DNA of 64,000 nt from Burkholderia mayonis (lineage in GTDB: Bacteria > Pseudomonadota > Gammaproteobacteria > Burkholderiales > Burkholderiaceae): assembly GCF_001523745.2 (NCBI RefSeq), contig NZ_CP013386.1:2728001-2792000 (forward strand), given 5' to 3'. The notes beneath the pieces are model-generated. The model ran no database searches, was not told the origin of the DNA, and was given only the letters and a program-made list of their open reading frames with translations. This document shows, piece by piece, positions 16,946 through 25,294 of the stretch. A program made the translations under genes and the position numbers. How positions within the stretch are numbered: the first letter of the stretch is position 1; the number at the start of each line of letters is the position of its first letter.

Positions 16946-17323
16946 TTACGGCCCGATCTGCAGAATGACGCCCGTCGAGATGCGCACGAGCAGGTAATCG
17001 CCGCCGATCCCGACCCAGTGATAGCCGCGCGGCGGCGGCGACAGGTGGTACCCGCGCCAGTCGTCGATCACGTACTGGCGGTCGCGGTATTCGTCAGGCA
17101 GGCGGTCGCCGCGACGCCATGCGGCATTTTCGCCGCCGCGATGCTCGCCCGGACGCGGGCCGCCGTGATCACCGTGATCGCGTTCGTCATGCGTGCCGGG
17201 AGGCTGCCCGTAGCGTTCGTCGCCCGGTCCGCCCGGACCATGCGACGGTTGAGCGATTGCAAGCGACGACACGAGCGCGCCGGCAGCGACCATCGAAACC
17301 CACAGCAAACGATGTGCTTTCAT
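16946..17323 (-). CDS. RcnB-family periplasmic protein
   Basis: 125 residues; ATG at 17323 with GGAGAG upstream. Signal peptide (residues 1–25, ending Ala-Ile-Ala). A His/Gly/Asp/Pro-rich linker (26–75) may bind metal. The C-terminal domain, YRDRQYVIDDWRGYHLSPPP then YHWVGIGGDYLLVRISTG, is typical of the RcnB/DUF family. E. coli RcnB affects nickel/cobalt efflux in the periplasm; most homologues are uncharacterised. Some longer in-frame starts exist upstream but lack the signal peptide at their N-terminus. Confidence 0.85.
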   Translation of the reverse strand: MKAHRLLWVSMVAAGALVSSLAIAQPSHGPGGPGDERYGQPPGTHDERDHGDHGGPRPGEHRGGENAAWRRGDRLPDEYRDRQYVIDDWRGYHLSPPPRGYHWVGIGGDYLLVRISTGVILQIGP

Positions 17324-17752
17324 CGAGTCTCTCCGTGAAAAGGCGCAACCGGCTGTCAGCGCCGGCGCGCATAGACATAGAAAAAGGTAGCACATTGCAC
17401 CAGATCCGCCCGGAATTACGGGTCGAGATGAAAAAGCGTGAGGAGACGCAAATCGACGACGCATCGGCCGCGCTTGCGCGTTCCTCCTTCCCGCCGCCGT
17501 CCTCCTGCCGTTCCGCCTTCCCGCCCTCGATTCGTCGGACCCTCCGATCCATCGGCGTCCCCGCCCGGCCGAGCCCCTCCATTCCGCCCAACCCCGCCTG
17601 AAGACCGTAGACGGGCCACAGCCGCCGTCCCCGGCGCTCGCCGCAAGCGCGCCATCCCGCCCCGGTTGCGCGATCTCGCCAGCCGCCGCGCGACGCGCGG
17701 GTATACTCGCGCTCACCGCCCAACGCCCACCTCGTATTCAGACACCGCTTTC
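17324..17752. other. 429-bp divergent intergenic region
   Basis: Lies between the RcnB-like gene (minus) and the GT2 gene (plus). An AT-richer patch around 17375–17400 probably holds the RcnB promoter, but I cannot name clear boxes. No gene or RNA recognised. Confidence 0.5.
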
Positions 17753-18517
17753 ATGGCAGAACCCACTCTCGGCGTCGCCCTTATCGCCCACAACGCCGCG
17801 GCCCGGCTGGCCGAATGCCTCGACGCGCTGTCGTTCGCCGACGACGTCGTCGTCGTCGACGTCGGCAGCACCGACGCGACCGTCGAGATCGCGAAAGCGC
17901 ACGGCACGCGCGTGATCGTCGCGGCCGACTGGCCCGGATTCGGACCGCAGAAGAATCGCGCGGTCGCCGCGCTCGACACCGACTGGATCCTGTCGATCGA
18001 TACCGACGAGGTCGTCACGCCCGAGCTCGCCGCATCGATCCAGACGGCGATGCGCGCGCCGCACGCGCAGGTCTACGCGCTCGACAGGCTGTCGAGCTTC
18101 TGCGGCCGCTGGGTGCGGCACGGCGGCTGGTATCCGGACTGGGTGCCTCGGCTTTTCAAGCGCGGCGCGGCGCGCTTTTCCGACGACCTCGTCCACGAGC
18201 GGCTCGTGTTCGACGGGCCGGCCGCGAAGCTCGACGGCAAGCTGCTCCACTATTCGTACGAAGACTTCGAGACCGTGCTGCGCAAGCTCGACGCGTATTC
18301 GAGCGCGGGCGCTGCGCAACGGCGCGCGGCAGGCAAGCGAGGCGGATTCGCGAAGGCGCTCGGCCGCGGTGCGTGGGCGTTCGTGCGAACCTATCTGCTG
18401 CGGCGGGGTTTCCTGGATGGACGGGCGGGCTTCATGATCGCCGTGTTCAATGCGGAGACGGTCTATTACCGCTTCCTGAAACTCGGGTATTCGCGGCCGG
18501 AACAAACACGCGACTGA
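17753..18517 (+). CDS. Family 2 glycosyltransferase, WaaE/KdtX-like
   Basis: 254 residues from ATG 17753. GT-A fold signature: LGVALIAHNAAARLAECL at the N-terminus, VVVVDVGSTDAT at 31–43, and the metal-binding SIDTDE at 81–86. WaaE-type features are the WPGFGPQKNRA segment and GGWYPDWVPRLFKRG after it. These enzymes add a glucose-type residue to the LPS inner core heptose. It lies at the edge of the LPS cluster but on the opposite strand. A duplicated fragment of another glycosyltransferase follows 24 bp after its stop. Confidence 0.85.
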   Translation: MAEPTLGVALIAHNAAARLAECLDALSFADDVVVVDVGSTDATVEIAKAHGTRVIVAADWPGFGPQKNRAVAALDTDWILSIDTDEVVTPELAASIQTAMRAPHAQVYALDRLSSFCGRWVRHGGWYPDWVPRLFKRGAARFSDDLVHERLVFDGPAAKLDGKLLHYSYEDFETVLRKLDAYSSAGAAQRRAAGKRGGFAKALGRGAWAFVRTYLLRRGFLDGRAGFMIAVFNAETVYYRFLKLGYSRPEQTRD

Positions 18518-18540
18518 TGCGCTGCGGGGCGGCGCCGGCA

Positions 18541-18717
18541 ACGTGAAGGACATCGAGGACGGCTATCGCGCCGCCGATTTCACGATCCTCGCGTCGAGAT
18601 ACGAGCCGTTCGGGCTCGTCGGCATCGAGTCGGTGATGTGCGGAACGCCCGCCATCCTGTCGTCGAATATCGGCTGCTGCGACGCGATCGCGCCGTCGGC
18701 GAAGCGCGTGTTCGCGC
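18541..18717 (+). pseudogene. 177-bp fragment of a GT4 glycosyltransferase gene (inverted duplicate)
   Basis: This stretch is the reverse complement of 24347–24523, inside the GT4 gene at 24153–25244, with two mismatches. It encodes the conserved nucleotide-sugar site (RYEPFGLVGIESVMCGTP). It starts at an in-frame GTG but has no N-terminal domain, and after 18717 the frame becomes low-quality sequence. With the intact gene it forms a long-range inverted repeat around 24347/18717. 18718–18886 holds nothing else recognisable. Confidence 0.93.
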
Positions 18718-18886
18718 GAGGCGGCCGCCTGCGCAGCGCGGGCGCGCCGCTCACAGGAACCGCGCCGGCTCGGTCGCACAACACGCGTCCCGCAAGCGCG
18801 TCTTGCGTCTCCCGCCCACACACGCCCGAGCGAGCGCGTCCGCGACAGAACCGCCAGCACACCGGCTCGCCAAGATCGACGCCCCC

Positions 18887-20071
18887 CTACTTCCGTGCGC
18901 CGAGCTTGCTGATGCCGACCGGCACCGCAATATCGGTCTGCGTATTCGATGCATCGAGACCGAGCATCTCGGTCGCGATGCCGATCACGCGTGCCGACGA
19001 CATTTCCGTCAAACATCGGCTCCAACTGTCCAGATGCCGATCGCAGCCTTCGAGCTTGCACGGCACGCAATCGCCCTCGCCCTGCAGCAGATAGACGTTG
19101 CCGCGCCGCCCCGAGCCGCGCAGCGGCCACGGCTCGTTGCCGGCAGGCCAATGCACGGGCCACGGGCCCCAGCGAGTCGGATTCGACGGCCCGAACAGCG
19201 CGATCGTCGGGACGCCGGATGCGGCTGCGACATGCGTCGCGCCGGTGTCCGGGCCGATGAAGAGCCGCGCGCGCCGGAACATTTCGGCGCTCTCGCCGAA
19301 CGACAGCTCACCCGCCATGTTCAGCACCGGCTCGCCCGACGCCTGCGCGATCCGCGCGGCGTAGTCGCGCTCGGCCTGCGCGGGACCGCCGCTCAGCGCG
19401 ACCGCGAAGCCCTGGCTGCGCGCCCAGCGCACGAGGTCGATCCATCCGTCCTCGCGCCACTGCTTGTAGCGAAACATCGGATACGGATGCAGCACGACGT
19501 ACGGCTCGCCGCGCGACAGCGCGGGCGTCGCGTACAGCTTTGCGTCGAAACGCGCGCGCGCGGCGGGATCGTCGCCGATGCCGGGCGCGACGACGTCGGC
19601 GTGCGGCGTCACGCCGAGCACGTCGGCGAGTGCGAGGTTGCTCGTGACCGTATGCACGTCGCGATGCTGGTCGAGCGCGATGCCGTTCAGGATGAAGCGC
19701 GTGAGCCGCGTCACCCGCTCGGGATCGACGAGCCCGACCCGCTTGCGGCCCGCGAAGAACGCGTAGAAGCGCGCGCGATCGGAGCTGATCGCCGCGCATG
19801 CGAGGTCGTACTTGCGCCAGATGCGCAGCGCGTCGGCGATGCGCGCCTTCGGCCGCGCGCGCGGCGCGACCGTGATCACGCGGCGGATGTCCGGATTGTG
19901 CTCGAGCACGCCTTCGGTACCGCGGAACACGATCATGTCGATCTGCGCATCGGGCCAACGCGCTTTCAGCGACCGGACGAGCGGCGTCGTCAGCAACACG
20001 TCGCCGAGGCGGCGCGTACAGGACACGAGGATGGTGCGCGGCGGCCGGAGAAGCGTCAACTGAGCAGTCAC
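18887..20071 (-). CDS. GT9 heptosyltransferase-like protein (LPS core)
   Basis: 394 residues from ATG 20071. GT9 features: N-terminal ILVSCTRRLGDVLLTTPLVRSL, nucleotide-sugar half with YVVLHPYPMFRYKQW, and the signature FIGPDTGATHVAAASGVPTIALFGPSNP. A Cys-containing insert near the C-terminus (GDCVPCKLEGCDRH) occurs in some WaaQ-like members. The family transfers L-glycero-D-manno-heptose onto LPS core at the inner membrane. Last gene of a minus-strand run of glycosyltransferases; which heptose linkage it makes is unknown. Confidence 0.85.
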   Translation of the reverse strand: MTAQLTLLRPPRTILVSCTRRLGDVLLTTPLVRSLKARWPDAQIDMIVFRGTEGVLEHNPDIRRVITVAPRARPKARIADALRIWRKYDLACAAISSDRARFYAFFAGRKRVGLVDPERVTRLTRFILNGIALDQHRDVHTVTSNLALADVLGVTPHADVVAPGIGDDPAARARFDAKLYATPALSRGEPYVVLHPYPMFRYKQWREDGWIDLVRWARSQGFAVALSGGPAQAERDYAARIAQASGEPVLNMAGELSFGESAEMFRRARLFIGPDTGATHVAAASGVPTIALFGPSNPTRWGPWPVHWPAGNEPWPLRGSGRRGNVYLLQGEGDCVPCKLEGCDRHLDSWSRCLTEMSSARVIGIATEMLGLDASNTQTDIAVPVGISKLGARK

Positions 20072-20145
20072 GATGAAGGCAGGAAGAACGGGCGACTGGA
20101 CATTTTAGCGAATTCGCGCCGCGCACCTGTGCGGCGCGGGCGAGC

Positions 20146-21396
20146 TCACGCCGATTCGAGCAGCTTCGCGACGAGCGCCTGCATGCGCGCGTTCGCCGCG
20201 CGCGGCCCGAACGATTCGATCTTGTGCGACGCATGCGCGACGAGCGCAGCGCGCAACGCGTCGTCGGCAAGCATCCGCTCGATCGCGTCGGCAAGCGCGT
20301 CGGCGTCGCCTGGCGACACGAGGAGCCCGCCGCGGCCGCCGTCGAGCAGGTCGCGCGGCCCCGTCGGACAATCCGTCGAGATCACCGGCTTGCCGAGCGC
20401 CATCGCCTCGCCGAGCACCATCCCGAAGCCTTCGTAGCGGCTGCTCAGGATCAGCATGTCGGCCGCGCGCACGTATGGAAACGGATTCGCACAAAAGCCG
20501 GCGAACTGCACCGCGTCGCGCAACCCGAGTTCGTCCGCAAGCTGCTCGAGCACTCGGCGATCCGGACCTTCGCCCACCAGCACGAGACGCGGCGCATCGG
20601 CGCGGCGCGCGCGCACCTTCGCATATGCGCGCAGCAAGGTGCGGTGATCCTTCTGCCCTTCGTCGAGCCGCGCGACCGACACGATGAAGCGCCCGGCCGG
20701 CAATCCGGCCGGATCGGCCGCCCGCGCGCGCAGCGCGACCGGATCGATCACATTCGGCAGCTCGGTGACGGCGACGCGAGTATTCGCGAAGAGCCGCTCC
20801 GCTTCGCGCCGCATGTCGGGCGTAAGCACCGCCAATGCCGCGTAGCGCTCGTACTGGCCGATGCGCCGCGCCATGTACGACGCGCTCTTGCCGCCGAACC
20901 GCGCGGCGAAGCTGTAGTGACTGACGCCGATCCATCGCACGCCGCCCTGCCCCGCGATGCGACGCAACGAGAAATCGAAATCGCAGACGACATCGTAGCC
21001 GCGCGCGAGCCGCAGAAAGCGACGCGCAACGAGCGGCCGGATCAACGCATGCGTCGACGCCTTGTGCAGCACCTTCTCGCCGCCGCGCAGCTTGCGCACG
21101 CGCTCGCGCTGATGCAGCGCATGCATCCAGCGCTCCGGCGCGAGCACGTGCACCGCGACATCGGACGGAATCGCCCTCGCGCACCAGGTCGCCAGGTCCT
21201 GCGTCGGGTACGCGACCGACAGCCCGATCTCGAACGCACGGCGATCGAGCGCATTGAGCCACGCGAGCAGCGCAGTCTCGGTGCCGCCCTTGCCGAAGTC
21301 GTCGATGTGGAACAGGATGCGCACGCGCCGCGCACTCGTGTGAACCACGTCCGCCGCCGGTGCGGCGGCGGTCGCGGGAGCGGCAGGCGTCGTCAT
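20146..21396 (-). CDS. GT4-family glycosyltransferase
   Basis: 416 residues from ATG 21396, which overlaps the stop of the O-antigen ligase gene (ATGA). GT-B fold: N-terminal acceptor domain beginning VRILFHIDDFGKGGTETALLAWL, and C-terminal donor domain with FIVSVARLDEGQKDHRTLL, LVLVGEGPDR and the E-x7-E motif in SSRYEGFGMVLGEAMALGKPV. It probably adds a hexose to LPS outer core, given its place between ligase and heptosyltransferase. The longer open frame upstream is antiparallel overlap with waaL and is not coding. Confidence 0.87.
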   Translation of the reverse strand: MTTPAAPATAAAPAADVVHTSARRVRILFHIDDFGKGGTETALLAWLNALDRRAFEIGLSVAYPTQDLATWCARAIPSDVAVHVLAPERWMHALHQRERVRKLRGGEKVLHKASTHALIRPLVARRFLRLARGYDVVCDFDFSLRRIAGQGGVRWIGVSHYSFAARFGGKSASYMARRIGQYERYAALAVLTPDMRREAERLFANTRVAVTELPNVIDPVALRARAADPAGLPAGRFIVSVARLDEGQKDHRTLLRAYAKVRARRADAPRLVLVGEGPDRRVLEQLADELGLRDAVQFAGFCANPFPYVRAADMLILSSRYEGFGMVLGEAMALGKPVISTDCPTGPRDLLDGGRGGLLVSPGDADALADAIERMLADDALRAALVAHASHKIESFGPRAANARMQALVAKLLESA

Positions 21397-22691
21397 CGCG
21401 CGCCCCCGGTCTGCAACGCGCGCGAAACGCCCGCCTCGCGTTCGCCGTGGCCGAGCAGAAAGCCCGCGAACGACCAGAACGCGAGCATCGTCGTCTGCCA
21501 CATGAAGTCGTCGACGGTGTTCTTTGCGATCATTCCGACGACGAGCGCAAGCCCGGCCGCGGACATCGCCGGCACGTCGCGTCGCAGCCGCCAGAACGCG
21601 CCCGCGAGGCTCAGGAACAGCATCGCCTCCAGCGCGACGCCGATGTAGCCCGTCTGCAGCCACGTATTGAGAAACAGGTTGTGCGCGTGAGTCAGCGCCT
21701 GCGGCTCGATCTGCAGCAGCAGCGGCGGTGCATCGGCCGCGTATGCATGCCCCGGCAGCGGCTTGCCGAAACCGACGCCGAGCCACGCGTGGTGCTTGCC
21801 CTCCTTGGCGTAGAACGCCCAGAGCTTCGGCCGCGTGTCGGACGACAGCGTATCGCCGAGCGCGTTCAGCTCGCCCGGCACGTAGACTCGCTGGCCCGCG
21901 ACCTTGATGTCGCGCGCGGCCGACGACGCTGATGCCGCCGCCGTGGACGCCGACGGGTCGCGCTCGCGCGCGCTGTATTCGAGCATTCCGAGCGCGGCGG
22001 CGCCGAGGATCGCGATCGCGACGACGCTCACGCCGAGCCGGCGCCGATAGACCGGGAAGAACGCGACGACGAGCGTCGCGCCCGCGGCCGGCCAGAAGAA
22101 GCGGTTCAGGCTCGCGAGCCCGACGAAGCCGCACGCGAGAAGCCCGATCGCGCCGATCACGCGCCAGCGGGCGCGCAGCAGCAACGCCGCGAAGAGCGGC
22201 ATCGCGAAGACGACGAGCGTGCTCGTATGGCCAACGCGGTTGTAGAAACGGATCGGAAAGTTCGTCGGCGTCGGCGGCTGCAAGCGCCCCCAGTAGAACG
22301 CGCTCAAGAGCGCAAGCAGCACGCATGCCCCCGCCACGACGAGCACCGGCCATTCCGGACGCTTCACGCGCGAGCCGAAAAGCCAGAAGCCCCAGAACGT
22401 GACGAGCGGATACAGCACCTCGTCGAGCCAGGCGCGCATGCTGACGTGCCGGTACAGCGACCAGCCGACCGACGCGAGGCTCCAAGCGGCCCACGCGACA
22501 ATCGGCAGAACGAGCGGCCATTGCCGGAGCGGCGGCCTGCTCGCGGACAGGATGCCGGCGAGCGTGCCGACGCCGATCAACGCGAGCGTCGTGTTGACGA
22601 CCCCGTTCATGTGACCGAACATCACGGCGAACATCAACGTAGGACAAGCAATCCAGAGCACGCGCTCGACGCGCGATGTTGTTATCGTCAT
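21393..22691 (-). CDS. waaL: O-antigen ligase (WaaL/Wzy_C family)
   Basis: 432 residues from ATG 22691. About 10–12 hydrophobic helices, with a large periplasmic loop containing the conserved region ALTHAHNLFLNTWLQTGYIG, where the His corresponds to the essential ligase His. WaaL-type enzymes join undecaprenyl-linked O-polysaccharide to lipid A-core on the periplasmic side. Wzy polymerases share the domain, but the position among core glycosyltransferases favours ligase. Both ends overlap neighbours (start with the GT9 stop, stop with the GT4 start), so translation is coupled. Confidence 0.85.
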   Translation of the reverse strand: MTITTSRVERVLWIACPTLMFAVMFGHMNGVVNTTLALIGVGTLAGILSASRPPLRQWPLVLPIVAWAAWSLASVGWSLYRHVSMRAWLDEVLYPLVTFWGFWLFGSRVKRPEWPVLVVAGACVLLALLSAFYWGRLQPPTPTNFPIRFYNRVGHTSTLVVFAMPLFAALLLRARWRVIGAIGLLACGFVGLASLNRFFWPAAGATLVVAFFPVYRRRLGVSVVAIAILGAAALGMLEYSARERDPSASTAAASASSAARDIKVAGQRVYVPGELNALGDTLSSDTRPKLWAFYAKEGKHHAWLGVGFGKPLPGHAYAADAPPLLLQIEPQALTHAHNLFLNTWLQTGYIGVALEAMLFLSLAGAFWRLRRDVPAMSAAGLALVVGMIAKNTVDDFMWQTTMLAFWSFAGFLLGHGEREAGVSRALQTGGAR

Positions 22692-23833
22692 CGACTTGAA
22701 CTTGACGGCGCAAGCGCCAAAACGTTTTGCAGCGCACGATGCACCGCATCCACTGAAAGACGGCCCATGCAGTCCGCATGGTCGCCGCGCCAGGCGACGC
22801 ACGTTGTCGCATTGCGGTCGCAGCGCCGCACCCACGCGACATGGCGCCGGAAAATCGACGGCTGGTCGCGGCACGGCATGTCCGCAATCGTCAGCGCGAC
22901 GAACGGCGCATCTTGCCAATAACGGCCCGCGCCGTGAATGCCGGCGTTGCCAGGGCCGAACAGCGCAACGGTCGGCGCGCCGACGAGACGCGCGAGATGC
23001 GCGATACCGGTATCGGGGCACACCACCGCCCGCGCACTGCTCAACAGATGCCACAGGTCGGCGAGGCCGAGCCGTCCCGCGAGATTCGGTTGCGCGGGAT
23101 CGGGACCGATCTCGGCGACGAGTCCGACTTCGCTCGGCCCGCCGCTCCAGACGGGCAGATAGCCTGCCGCCTCCACGCGCTCCGCGAGCTCGCGCCAGCG
23201 CGTGGCCGGCCAGCGCTTGACCGCAGTGCTCGCGCCCGGATGCAGCACCACGTAGGGCCGCTCGCGCAATTCGGCAGGCAGCGGCGCGCTCGCCTGCGGC
23301 GCAGGCCAGTCGGCCGGACGGTACGGCCGCGGCGCAGGCCCGCCGACCAGCTCGGCGGCGAAATCGGCCCACGCGGCAGGCGCGTCCGGATACGGGATCA
23401 ATTCGTCGACCGGCCAGTTCTTCCACGCGGGCGCGTCGCCCGCATGCGCGACGATCCAGTGGCAGCCCGCGCCGAGCGCAAGCCAGCTATGCCGGTTATC
23501 GCCCGCGACGATGCCGAGGTCGTATGGCCCCGACGCGAGGAGACGCCTGACCGACGCGCCGTCGCGCGGATCGAACGCGAACGCGTCGACGCCAAACGGC
23601 CGCTTCGCATACAGCGGCGCAATCGACTTTGGGCAAGCCAGCACGATCTGCGCATCCGGATGCTGGTCGCGCAGCTTTGCGACGAGCGCCGTCAGGAGCA
23701 GCGTGTCGCCGAGCAGCAGATGATGCGCGATCAGGATGCGCCGCAACTGCGCAGGCCTGCGCCGCAACCGCTTGAGGGCGAGCTTCGGCAGCGCTCGCGC
23801 GAAGATGTGGATCCGGCCGTGAAGTCTGCTCAT
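22688..23833 (-). CDS. GT9 heptosyltransferase-like protein (LPS core)
   Basis: 381 residues from ATG 23833. N-terminal RRILIAHHLLLGDTLLLTALVAKL, central YVVLHPGASTAVKRWPATRW and the GT9 signature VCPDTGIAHLARLVGAPTVALFGPGNAG. The C-terminal part is Cys/Arg-rich (CDRNATTCVAWRGDHADCMG). LPS heptosyltransferase or related nucleotide-heptose-dependent enzyme. The stop overlaps the waaL start by 4 bp. The other GT9 (18887–20071) is clearly diverged, so they are not recent copies. Confidence 0.85.
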   Translation of the reverse strand: MSRLHGRIHIFARALPKLALKRLRRRPAQLRRILIAHHLLLGDTLLLTALVAKLRDQHPDAQIVLACPKSIAPLYAKRPFGVDAFAFDPRDGASVRRLLASGPYDLGIVAGDNRHSWLALGAGCHWIVAHAGDAPAWKNWPVDELIPYPDAPAAWADFAAELVGGPAPRPYRPADWPAPQASAPLPAELRERPYVVLHPGASTAVKRWPATRWRELAERVEAAGYLPVWSGGPSEVGLVAEIGPDPAQPNLAGRLGLADLWHLLSSARAVVCPDTGIAHLARLVGAPTVALFGPGNAGIHGAGRYWQDAPFVALTIADMPCRDQPSIFRRHVAWVRRCDRNATTCVAWRGDHADCMGRLSVDAVHRALQNVLALAPSSSSR

Positions 23834-24022
23834 TCGATTAGATCAACGGCTGGTCGATTCCGCCACCTGGGATGCAATGCGCCGGAGGCCGGCCAAAAGC
23901 CGTTTCGTCATGCAGAATTTCCACGATTCGTATTGCGGAGGACAGATCAGAACGCCTGGAAACCCGCGCAGGACCTGCGCGAAATCGACGCGCTTTCCTC
24001 GCTTCCGGGTCTGGGCATGCAG

Positions 24023-24062
24023 CTCAGCCCGCGACGCGCTTTACCGCGCGTCGCGGGCTGAG
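24023..24062. repeat. Perfect 17-bp inverted repeat with 6-base loop
   Basis: CTCAGCCCGCGACGCGC and its exact complement are separated by TTTACC. It lies in the 319-bp gap between the GT4 gene (24153–25244) and the GT9 gene, the largest gap in the LPS run. There is no T-tract on either strand, so it could be an attenuating or processing hairpin, a factor-dependent pause site or a protein site. Nothing else is recognised in 23834–24152. Confidence 0.9.
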
Positions 24063-24152
24063 CCGAACTCGCGGAGTATACCATTCGGCCCAAGCGCTTC
24101 CTGAGCCAATATCCTGATGAAAGAATGACTGTAAGCGACGCGCGAACGCGCG

Positions 24153-25244
24153 TCATGCCCGGGCGACGCGCCCGCGGCCGGCCGCCTCGGCGGCCAGATC
24201 GAGCAGTTGCGCGACATGGCGCGCGACGCTCGGATCGTACTCGATCGCCGCGTGCGCGGCCGCGGTCGATTCGACCCGGGCCGCGCACGCGCGCACCTGG
24301 CGCACTGCATCGTCGAGCGTGGCGCGCAGCCCGGCCGTATCCCCCGGCGCGAACACGCGCTTCGCCGACGGCGCGATCGCGTCGCAGCAGCCGACATTCG
24401 ACGACAGGATGACGGGCGTTCCGCACATCACCGACTCGATGCCGACGAGCCCGAACGGCTCGTATCTCGACGCGAGGATCGTGAAATCGGCGGCGCGATA
24501 GCCGTCCTCGATGTCCTTCACGTAGCCGACATAGCGCAGCCGCTCGGACGTCCGCTCGGGCGGCCGGCCCGCGACCGCGACGACGACGGGCGGCCCGCCG
24601 TCGCGCAGCACCGCTTCGATGAGCGGCAGCCCCTTGCGCTCGTGGCTGCTCGACGGAAACAGCAGCACGACCTCGTCGTCGGCGAAGCCGAAACGCCTGC
24701 GCAGTTCGGCGCGCCGCGCCGCATCGACAGGCGTGAAGCGCGCGGCGTCGACGGGCGGGAACAGCACGCGAATCTTGTCGTCGCCGAGCCCGTAGAAGCG
24801 GCGCAGCTCATCGCGCATCAGCATCGAGTGCGCGACGACGAAGCGCGCGCGCTCGTATTGACGGCGCTCGAGCGCGATCTGCCTGCGATCGAAGAATGTC
24901 GGCGCACGGCCGATCGCGTCGAGAAAACCGAGATGGGTGCCGCCGCAGATCGCGATCTCCGACGAATCGACCCGGTTGCAGCCGATCAGCACGTCGACGG
25001 GCGACGCGCGGCGGGCGGCGCGCAGCCGCCACGAGAACCAGGCGTCGCGGCACTTGCCGGGCAGAAACGATACGTCGATCCGGTGTGGCTCGACACAACC
25101 GTATTCCGGCATCGACGGATCGAACGATCGCGCAAAAACTGCGGGCCGGATGCCGAAACCGTCGAGACCGCGCGCGAGGTCGATCGCGTAGCGCTCGAGC
25201 CCCCCGCCATACTTGAACGCGTTGCAGGACAGGCCGATTTTCAT
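24153..25244 (-). CDS. GT4-family glycosyltransferase, WaaG-like
   Basis: 363 residues from ATG 25244. GT-B fold: N-terminal MKIGLSCNAFKYGGGLERYAIDLARG (acceptor side, glycine-rich loop), FVVAHSMLMRDELRRFYGL, and donor domain with VVLLFPSSSHERKG and the E-x7-E segment SRYEPFGLVGIESVMCG. This matches WaaG-type LPS core transferases that add the first hexose. It follows msbA by 50 bp on the same strand. A 177-bp piece of this gene is duplicated in inverted orientation at 18541–18717. Confidence 0.87.
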   Translation of the reverse strand: MKIGLSCNAFKYGGGLERYAIDLARGLDGFGIRPAVFARSFDPSMPEYGCVEPHRIDVSFLPGKCRDAWFSWRLRAARRASPVDVLIGCNRVDSSEIAICGGTHLGFLDAIGRAPTFFDRRQIALERRQYERARFVVAHSMLMRDELRRFYGLGDDKIRVLFPPVDAARFTPVDAARRAELRRRFGFADDEVVLLFPSSSHERKGLPLIEAVLRDGGPPVVVAVAGRPPERTSERLRYVGYVKDIEDGYRAADFTILASRYEPFGLVGIESVMCGTPVILSSNVGCCDAIAPSAKRVFAPGDTAGLRATLDDAVRQVRACAARVESTAAAHAAIEYDPSVARHVAQLLDLAAEAAGRGRVARA

Positions 25245-25294
25245 CACGCGGCGATCCTGCTCGCCGGGGCGCCGTCCGCCCGAATGCCCGCCGC

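Noticed and set aside
18543-19094. Glycosyltransferase fragment as an expressed small protein
   Set aside because: Only the donor-site piece is present, without either full domain, and sequence after 18717 is unrelated; better seen as a duplicated fragment.
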